64,000 bases of DNA from Streptomyces sp. TSRI0107 (GTDB lineage Bacteria; Actinomycetota; Actinomycetes; Streptomycetales; Streptomycetaceae): positions 310,001 to 374,000 of the forward strand of contig NZ_LIVZ01000007.1 of the NCBI RefSeq assembly GCF_001905845.1, written 5' to 3'. Below the pieces are notes generated by a model that was given only the letters and a program-made list of their open reading frames with translations, had not been told where the DNA came from and did no database searches. Below, piece by piece: positions 58,820 through 64,000 of this stretch. Both the position numbers and the translations under genes were made by a program. Within the stretch, counting starts at the first letter, position 1; the number at the start of each line of letters is the position of its first letter.

Positions 58820-59776
58820 ATGATGCCGTCACCCTCTCGCCCCGCCTTCCTGGCCGCCGGTGCGGCCCTGGTCACCGTCGTGCTGTGGGCCTCCGCGTTC
58901 GTGTCGATCCGCAGCGCCGGGGAGGTGTACTCGCCGGGCGCGCTGGCGCTCGGGCGGCTGCTGGCGGGCAGCGTGGCGCTGGGGGCGCTGTGTCTCATAC
59001 GGCGGGAGGGGTGGCCGCCGAGAGCGGCATGGCCCGGGATCGCGGTGTCCGGAGTGCTGTGGTTCGGCGTCTACATGGTGGTCCTGAACTGGGGCGAGCA
59101 GCAGGTGGACGCGGGGACGGCGGCGCTGGTCGTGAACATCGGCCCGATCCTGATCGCGCTGCTCGGCGCCCGGCTGCTCGGCGACCCGATGCCGCCCCGG
59201 CTGCTGGCGGGGATGGCGGTGTCGTTCGCCGGCGCGGTGACCGTGGGTCTGTCGATGTCCGGCGGCGGTTCGTCGTCCGCCCTCGGGGTGCTGCTGTGCC
59301 TGCTGGCGGCGGTCGCCTACGCGGGCGGCGTGGTCGCGCAGAAGCCCGCGCTGGCGCGGGCAGGCGCCCTCCAGGTGACGACCTTCGGGTGTCTCGTCGG
59401 GGCGGTGCTCTGTCTGCCGTTCGCGGGGCAGCTGGTGAGCGAGGCCGCCGACGCGCCCCTGCCGGCCACCCTCAACATGGTCTACCTGGGCCTCTTCCCG
59501 ACCGCCCTGGCCTTCACCACGTGGGCCTACGCGCTGGCCCGGACGACCGCCGGCCGGATGGGCGCGACCACGTACGCGGTGCCCGCGCTGGTGGTGCTGA
59601 TGTCGTGGCTGGTGCTCGGCGAGGTGCCGGGGCCGCTCACGCTGGCGGGCGGGGCGCTGTGCCTGGCGGGGGTGGCGGTGTCCCGGTCGCGGGGCCGGGC
59701 GGCCCGGGTCGTGGCGGCCTCGCCGCGACCCGGACCCGCCCGCGAGCGGTCCGGCGGGTCCGCCGGGTCAGCGTGA
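58820..59776 (+). CDS. EamA/DMT family transporter
   Basis: Ten-helix drug/metabolite transporter of 318 residues with two EamA repeats (residues about 10-140 and 150-290), seen in SPGALALGRLLAGSVALGAL and LGLFPTALAFTTWAYALAR. Motif YAVPALVVLMSWLVLGEVPG is typical of the second repeat. Likely exports or imports an amino acid or metabolite. The MITE lies almost directly before its start. It overlaps the convergent MHS gene by 9 bp. The C-terminal 25 residues are Arg/Pro-rich and probably cytoplasmic. Confidence 0.92.
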   Translation: MMPSPSRPAFLAAGAALVTVVLWASAFVSIRSAGEVYSPGALALGRLLAGSVALGALCLIRREGWPPRAAWPGIAVSGVLWFGVYMVVLNWGEQQVDAGTAALVVNIGPILIALLGARLLGDPMPPRLLAGMAVSFAGAVTVGLSMSGGGSSSALGVLLCLLAAVAYAGGVVAQKPALARAGALQVTTFGCLVGAVLCLPFAGQLVSEAADAPLPATLNMVYLGLFPTALAFTTWAYALARTTAGRMGATTYAVPALVVLMSWLVLGEVPGPLTLAGGALCLAGVAVSRSRGRAARVVAASPRPGPARERSGGSAGSA

Positions 59777-61096
59777 CCGTGCCCGGTCCGCCAGCACCTT
59801 GATGGAGACGAGGGCGATGACCGACAGGCCGATGACATAGGCGGACACCGCCATCGAGGTGCCGGTCGCCTCCAGCAGCAGCACCATCACGAACGGCGCC
59901 AGTCCGCCGCCGCACACCGCGGCGATCTGGTAGCCGAGGGAGGCCCCGGTGTAGCGCATCTCCGGTGTGAACAGCTCGGCGAACAGCGCGGCCTGGGGGC
60001 CGTACATGATGCTCAGGAAGCAGCTGGCGACGAAGCTGGCGACCGCGAGCCACAGCAGTGAGCCGGTGTCGATGAGCAGGAACATCGGCACCGCCCACAG
60101 CGCGATGCCCACGGCGCCGAGGGCGTAGATCCGGATGCGGCCGACGCGGTCGGAGAGCGCGGCGGAGGCGGGGATCAGCACGAGCTGGGTGAGGCTGACG
60201 CAGAGCGAGACGGTGAGCACCGCGCCGCGCTCCATGTCGAGTTCACGGGTGGTGTAGTCGAGGACGCCGGTGATGAGAATGTAGAAGGTCGCGGTGTTGA
60301 CGGCGAAGGAGCCGCCCGCGAGCAGCACCGTGCCCAGGTGGTGGCGCAGGATCGTGCGCAGCGGGGAGGACTCCTCGCCCTTCTCCTTCTCGGCCAGCGC
60401 CCGCTCGGCCTGCCGGAACTCGGGGGTCTCCTCGACGCGGACGTGGATGTACCAGGCGAGCGCGAGGACGAACACGCCGACGACGAACGGGATCCGCCAG
60501 CCCCACGCCTCGAACGCCGATTCCGAGGTGAACGCCCCGGCCAGCAGGAAGACGGAGTTGGCGGTGACCACGCCGATCGGGACGCCGAGCTGGACGACGC
60601 TGCCGTAGAGGCCGCGCTTGCCCTCGGGGGCGTACTCGGTGGCCAGCAGCATGGCGCCGCCCCACTGGGCGCCGACGGCGATGCCCTGGACGATGCGCAG
60701 GGCGACCAGCAGCAGCGGCGCAGCGACGCCGATCGTGTCGTACGTGGGCAGCAGGCCGATGCCGGTGGTGGCCAGGCCCATCAGGGTGAGCGCGAGGACC
60801 AGCATCGGCTTGCGGCCCCGCTTGTCGCCGAGGTGTCCGGCGACGATGCCGCCGAGCGGGCGGGCCAGGAAGCCGACGGCGAAGGTGGCGAAGGCGGCGA
60901 GGACCCCGGCGGAGGCGCTGCCGGCGGGGAAGTAGAGGTCGCCGAGGACGAGGGCGGCGGCGATGCCGAAGACGAAGTAGTCGTACCACTCGACGGCGGA
61001 GGCGAGCGCCGCCGCGGTGGCCACGCGGCGCCGGTTGGCCTCGGGGAGGGCCGTGGTGGTGGGGGCGGAGGGTTGAGCGGAGGGGAACGTGTCCAT
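59768..61096 (-). CDS. MFS transporter, metabolite:H+ symporter (MHS) family
   Basis: Twelve-helix transporter of 442 residues related to KgtP/ShiA/ProP, moving an organic acid or betaine-like solute with protons. Family marks are VEWYDYFVFGIAAALVLGDLYFP, the loop signature GHLGDKRGRKPML and ATEYAPEGKRGLYGSVVQLG. ATG start at MDTFPSAQ. A palindromic operator lies about 45 bp before the start, linking it to the TetR protein at 44-45 kb. Confidence 0.93.
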   Translation of the reverse strand: MDTFPSAQPSAPTTTALPEANRRRVATAAALASAVEWYDYFVFGIAAALVLGDLYFPAGSASAGVLAAFATFAVGFLARPLGGIVAGHLGDKRGRKPMLVLALTLMGLATTGIGLLPTYDTIGVAAPLLLVALRIVQGIAVGAQWGGAMLLATEYAPEGKRGLYGSVVQLGVPIGVVTANSVFLLAGAFTSESAFEAWGWRIPFVVGVFVLALAWYIHVRVEETPEFRQAERALAEKEKGEESSPLRTILRHHLGTVLLAGGSFAVNTATFYILITGVLDYTTRELDMERGAVLTVSLCVSLTQLVLIPASAALSDRVGRIRIYALGAVGIALWAVPMFLLIDTGSLLWLAVASFVASCFLSIMYGPQAALFAELFTPEMRYTGASLGYQIAAVCGGGLAPFVMVLLLEATGTSMAVSAYVIGLSVIALVSIKVLADRARSR

Positions 61097-61140
61097 GCGG
61101 TGCACACTCCGATGGGTGCGGTGGGGACGTTCCGGGGAAC

Positions 61141-61158
61141 ATACTGACCGGACGGTAT
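61141..61158. promoter_or_regulatory. TetR operator site C (MHS transporter promoter)
   Basis: ATACTGACCGGACGGTAT matches the consensus of sites A and B at 16 of 18 bases and is itself a 7-of-9 inverted repeat. It lies in the promoter region of the MHS transporter gene, 19 kb from site A. It suggests that the acid or ester used by the catabolic operons is imported by this transporter. Confidence 0.68.
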
Positions 61159-61196
61159 GGGGTCAACGGTCGTGCGCGAAGTTACCGGCGAGGAAA

Positions 61197-61228
61197 GAAG
61201 GGGCCCGGGGTGTCCCCCGGGCCCCTTC
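61197..61228 (-). terminator. Terminator after the alcohol dehydrogenase
   Basis: GAAGGGGCCCGGGG pairs with CCCCGGGCCCCTTC, a 14-bp perfect stem with a 4-nt loop, 25 bp after the stop. Separates the dehydrogenase operon from the MHS gene. Confidence 0.85.
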
Positions 61229-61253
61229 GGTCAACGTGCCGGAGCGATCACGG

Positions 61254-62339
61254 TCAGAAGATCACCAGCGCCCGGCCGCCCTTGCCCGCCAGCATGTTCT
61301 CGAACGCCGCCGGGATGCCGTCCAGGGCGATCCGCTCCGTCACCAGCGCGCCCAGGTCCAGCCGGCCCTCGCGCACATGTCCGGCGATCACCGGCAGGTC
61401 CCGCGCCGGGTCGCTGTTGCCGTAGACGCAGCCGGAGAGGGTGCGGCCCCAGTGGAAGATCTCCAGGGCGTTGAAGGTCACCTGCTGGTCCTTTCCGCCG
61501 ATGCCGACCACGGTGGTCCGGCCGCCGCGCCGGGTGGACTCCCAGGCTGCGCGGATCGTCACCGCCCGGCCCACGCACTCCACGGCCACGTCGACACCCT
61601 GCTTGCCGGTCAGGGCGCGGATCTCGCGCGGGGTGGTCTCGGAGGCGACGACGTAGTCCGTGGCGCCCGCGGTCCGCGCCAGCTCCTCCTTCTCCGGCGA
61701 GACGTCCACCGCGACGATCTTCGACGCGCCCGCGATCCGCGCGGCCTGGAGTGCGGCGAGACCCACCCCGCCGACCCCGAACACGGCGACCGTCTCGCCC
61801 TCCCGGACCCGCGCCGAGTGGTGGACGGCGCCGTAGCCGGTGAGCACCGCGCAGCCGAGCAGGGCCGCGTCCGCGAGCGGCACCCCGTCCGGGGCGGGCA
61901 GGACGCAGTTCGCCGGGACCACCGTCTCCTCGGCGAACGCGGCGACGTTCAGACCGGGATGCAGTTCGGTGCCGTCGTCGGCGCGGCGGGCGTGGACCGC
62001 GCCGATGCCGCCCAGCGCGTTGGCGCACAGCCACACCTCGCCGAGCGCGCAGGCCGGGCAGCTCCCGCAGGAGGGCGCCCAGTTGAGGACGACGCCGTCG
62101 CCGGGGGCGACATGGGTGACGCCCTCGCCGACGGCGAGGACGGTGCCCGCACCCTCGTGGCCGAGGACGGCCGGGAGCGGCACCTTCATGGTGCCGCTGG
62201 ACAGGGACAGGTCGGAGTGGCAGACACCGGCGGCGGCGAGCCGGACCCGGACCTGCCCGGGTCCGGGGTCGGGCAGCTCGATGCCGGTGATCTCCAGCGG
62301 GGCGCCGATGGCGGGCACGACGGCGGCACGGACGGCCAT
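61254..62339 (-). CDS. Zinc-dependent alcohol dehydrogenase
   Basis: Medium-chain dehydrogenase of 361 residues, NAD(P)-dependent. Catalytic zinc ligands in AAGVCHSD and VLGHEGAGTV, structural zinc cysteines in CGSCPACALGEVWLC, and the nucleotide fold GVGGVGLAALQAARIAGA. Resembles the S-(hydroxymethyl)glutathione/mycothiol and aryl-alcohol dehydrogenase group. It follows the aldehyde dehydrogenase gene by 14 bp and is likely co-transcribed, so alcohol and aldehyde oxidation are coupled. Confidence 0.95.
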   Translation of the reverse strand: MAVRAAVVPAIGAPLEITGIELPDPGPGQVRVRLAAAGVCHSDLSLSSGTMKVPLPAVLGHEGAGTVLAVGEGVTHVAPGDGVVLNWAPSCGSCPACALGEVWLCANALGGIGAVHARRADDGTELHPGLNVAAFAEETVVPANCVLPAPDGVPLADAALLGCAVLTGYGAVHHSARVREGETVAVFGVGGVGLAALQAARIAGASKIVAVDVSPEKEELARTAGATDYVVASETTPREIRALTGKQGVDVAVECVGRAVTIRAAWESTRRGGRTTVVGIGGKDQQVTFNALEIFHWGRTLSGCVYGNSDPARDLPVIAGHVREGRLDLGALVTERIALDGIPAAFENMLAGKGGRALVIF

Positions 62340-62353
62340 GTGAGGGAACTCCC

Positions 62354-63742
62354 TTAGAACTGGAGGGACTTGGTCTGGAGGTACTCGGCCAGGCCGTGGC
62401 TGCCGAGCTCGCGGCCCACGCCCGACTGCTTGTAACCGCCGAACGGGGCCAGCGGGTTGAAGCGGCCGCCGTTGATGTCGACCTGCCCGGTCTCCATCCG
62501 GCGCGCGAAGGCCACCGCCTCCGCCTCGTCGCCCGCCCAGACCGCGCCGGCGAGCCCGTAGACGGTGCCGTTGGCGATGCGCAGGGCGTCGTCCTCGTCC
62601 TCGTAGGGCAGGATCGCCAGGACCGGGCCGAAGATCTCCTCCTGCGCGATGGTCATCTCGGGGGTGACGTCCGCGAAGACGGTCGGACTGACGAAGTAAC
62701 CCCGCTCGCGGGGCGCTTCGGGGCCGCCGGCGACCAGCCGGGCGCCCTCGGCGACGCCCTTCTCGATGTATCCGCGCACCCGCGCCTGCTGCTGGGCGTT
62801 GACCACCGGGCCGATGCGCTCGCCGTACTTGGCGGCGGCGGTCCGGGCGAGTTCGACCGCCTCCTCGTACCGCTCGCGGTGGACCAGCATCCGGGTCCAG
62901 GCGCTGCACGTCTGCCCGGAGTTGGACATCACGTTGGCGACGCCCACGTTGACCGCCTTGGCCAGGTCGGCGCTGGGCAGGATGACGTTGGCGGACTTGC
63001 CGCCGAGTTCCAGGGCGACCTTCTTGACGGCGGCCCCGGCGAGCGCGCCGATCCGGCGGCCGACGGCGGTGGAGCCGGTGAAGGAGACCAGGTCGACGTC
63101 CGGGTGCTCGGCGAGCGCCTGGCCGGCGACCGGGCCGAGCCCGGTGACCAGGTTGAAGACGCCCGCCGGGAGCCCGGCCTCGTCGACCACCTCGGCGAAG
63201 AGCTGGGCGGTGAGCGGGGTGTCCTCGGCGGGCTTCAGCACGACCGTGCAGCCCGCGGCGAGGGCCGGGGCGACCTTGGCGACGATCTGGTGCAGCGGGT
63301 AGTTCCAGGGTGTGATCGCCGCGACCACGCCGATCGGCTCCTGGTAGACCACGGAGTTGCCGACCTTCTCCTCGAAGGCGAACCGGGCCGCGAGCTCGGC
63401 GTAGGAGCCCGCGACCGCGATCGGCGCGCCGACGTGGACGGTCTGGGAGAACTTCAGCGGTGAGCCGAGTTCGGCGGTGACCGTCTCGGCGATCTCCCCG
63501 GCCCGGGCCACCAGTCCGTCCCGCAGGGCGGTCAGGCGCGCGGCCCGCTCGGCGGGCGGGGTGGCGGCCCAGCCCGGAAGGGCGGCGCGGGCGGCCCGTA
63601 CGGCGTTGTCGACGTCCAGGGCGGTGCCGGCGGGCACCTGGCCGACGACCTGCTCGTCGACCGGGTTCACGACGTCGATGACGTCCCCTCCGGCGGCCGG
63701 GCGCCAGGCGCCGTCGATGTACATGCCGTCATGTGCCTTCAT
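62354..63742 (-). CDS. Aldehyde dehydrogenase
   Basis: NAD(P)-dependent enzyme of 462 residues turning an aldehyde to an acid. Glu general base in VALELGGKSANVILP, catalytic Cys in MSNSGQTCSAWTRM near residue 278, cofactor motif VSFTGSTAVGRRIG. Start MKAHDGMYIDGAW with GGAAGGA before it. First gene of the ALDH-ADH operon. Its promoter region contains the AAACTAGC-type palindrome, linking it to the TetR gene at 57 kb. Confidence 0.96.
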   Translation of the reverse strand: MKAHDGMYIDGAWRPAAGGDVIDVVNPVDEQVVGQVPAGTALDVDNAVRAARAALPGWAATPPAERAARLTALRDGLVARAGEIAETVTAELGSPLKFSQTVHVGAPIAVAGSYAELAARFAFEEKVGNSVVYQEPIGVVAAITPWNYPLHQIVAKVAPALAAGCTVVLKPAEDTPLTAQLFAEVVDEAGLPAGVFNLVTGLGPVAGQALAEHPDVDLVSFTGSTAVGRRIGALAGAAVKKVALELGGKSANVILPSADLAKAVNVGVANVMSNSGQTCSAWTRMLVHRERYEEAVELARTAAAKYGERIGPVVNAQQQARVRGYIEKGVAEGARLVAGGPEAPRERGYFVSPTVFADVTPEMTIAQEEIFGPVLAILPYEDEDDALRIANGTVYGLAGAVWAGDEAEAVAFARRMETGQVDINGGRFNPLAPFGGYKQSGVGRELGSHGLAEYLQTKSLQF

Positions 63743-63777
63743 CGCGTTCCTTCCGGCGAGCCTCGTCGTCGAGCCCC

Positions 63778-63796
63778 AAACTAGCGCCGTTAGTTT
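63778..63796. promoter_or_regulatory. TetR operator upstream of the aldehyde dehydrogenase operon
   Basis: AAACTAGCGCCGTTAGTTT: a 9-1-9 inverted repeat with 8 of 9 pairs, 35 bp before the ALDH start. It shares 15 of 19 bases with the palindrome in the ACAD/TetR divergent promoter. Confidence 0.75.
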
Positions 63797-63848
63797 TACG
63801 GCACCAGGGGACTCCCGCATGGCACGGCTCACCCTGCCCGCAGGCCGC

Positions 63849-64000
63849 TCAGAAGTCGACCCGCGTCCGGCTGTCGACCCGCGCGACCGCCTCCTGCGCG
63901 AACCGCTCCTCGTAGTCCCGGCGGATCTCCTCGATCCTCCGGTCGCCGACCGCCGCCTCGGCCACCGGGTACAGCAGGATCAGCTCGTACGACCGCTCCT
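63849..64000 (-). CDS. DUF3574-like protein, C-terminal part (5' end outside window)
   Basis: Only about 50 codons are present. They include RSYELILLYPVAEAAVG and RIEEIRRDYEERFAQEAVAR, ending VDSRTRVDF. This matches the C-terminal shape of DUF3574 proteins, which are usually small exported proteins of unknown function. The identification is tentative because of the truncation. Confidence 0.6.
   Translation of the reverse strand, partial: ERSYELILLYPVAEAAVGDRRIEEIRRDYEERFAQEAVARVDSRTRVDF

Overview
The window is chromosomal DNA from a Streptomyces, very probably close to S. coelicolor. GC is very high with GC-rich third positions. Actinomycete markers are present: chaplins, a mycothiol ligase, an F420-type oxidoreductase, an SF4-type SoxR and the gylR-glpFKD glycerol cluster. 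The order metH - gylR - glpF/K/D - PAC2 - mshC - kinase-like/DUF3090/phosphatase - chpC/chpH - tRNA-Leu - gluconate genes - soxR matches, from memory, a conserved core segment of Streptomyces chromosomes. I see no integrase, transposase gene, CRISPR array or biosynthetic gene cluster. The one mobile trace is a small MITE-like element near 58.7 kb.

Layout. 0-4.3 kb: two tandem peptide-binding lipoproteins (the first cut by the window edge) and a HAD phosphatase. 4.4-8 kb: cobalamin-dependent methionine synthase. 8.2-13.7 kb: IclR-type GylR and the glycerol uptake/catabolism operon glpF-glpK-glpD, with a 17-bp sequence repeated in inverted orientation before gylR and before glpF. 13.8-20.5 kb: PAC2 protein, secreted beta-propeller lactonase-like protein, mshC, then an actinobacterial cassette (PI-kinase-like protein, DUF3090, histidine phosphatase) and CorA. 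20.5-21.3 kb: a ferritin-like gene broken by an amber codon and a frameshift. 21.5-27.7 kb: LLM oxidoreductase, aldo/keto reductase and a RecD-like protein with an eroded ATPase site and a long acidic repeat domain. 27.8-29.1 kb: chaplins ChpC and ChpH. 29.2-34.2 kb: M20 peptidase, tRNA-Leu(GAG), YchJ-like protein and gluconate regulator/kinase/permease. 34.3-41.9 kb: poorly known envelope proteins, a molybdopterin/cytochrome b561 pair, a NUDIX enzyme, two DUF202 proteins and a histidine-rich protein.

42-64 kb is dominated by acyl-CoA and carboxylic-acid catabolism under three TetR repressors. Each repressor can be paired with its own palindromic operator, and each operator recurs at more than one promoter: ATACCGACCGGTCGGTAT-like (three sites), CTAAGCA-N2-TGCTTAG-like (two sites), and AAACTAGC-N3-GCTAGTTT-like (two sites). 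Between these genes lie a NamZ-like muramidase, a large secreted penicillin acylase family protein, soxR, a MaoC hydratase, and transporters of the EamA and MHS families. The right edge cuts a DUF3574 gene.

The most interesting items are the paired operator families, the degenerate RecD-like protein, the conserved kinase/phosphatase/DUF3090 cassette, the doubly broken ferritin-like gene, and the MITE lying directly upstream of a transporter gene.
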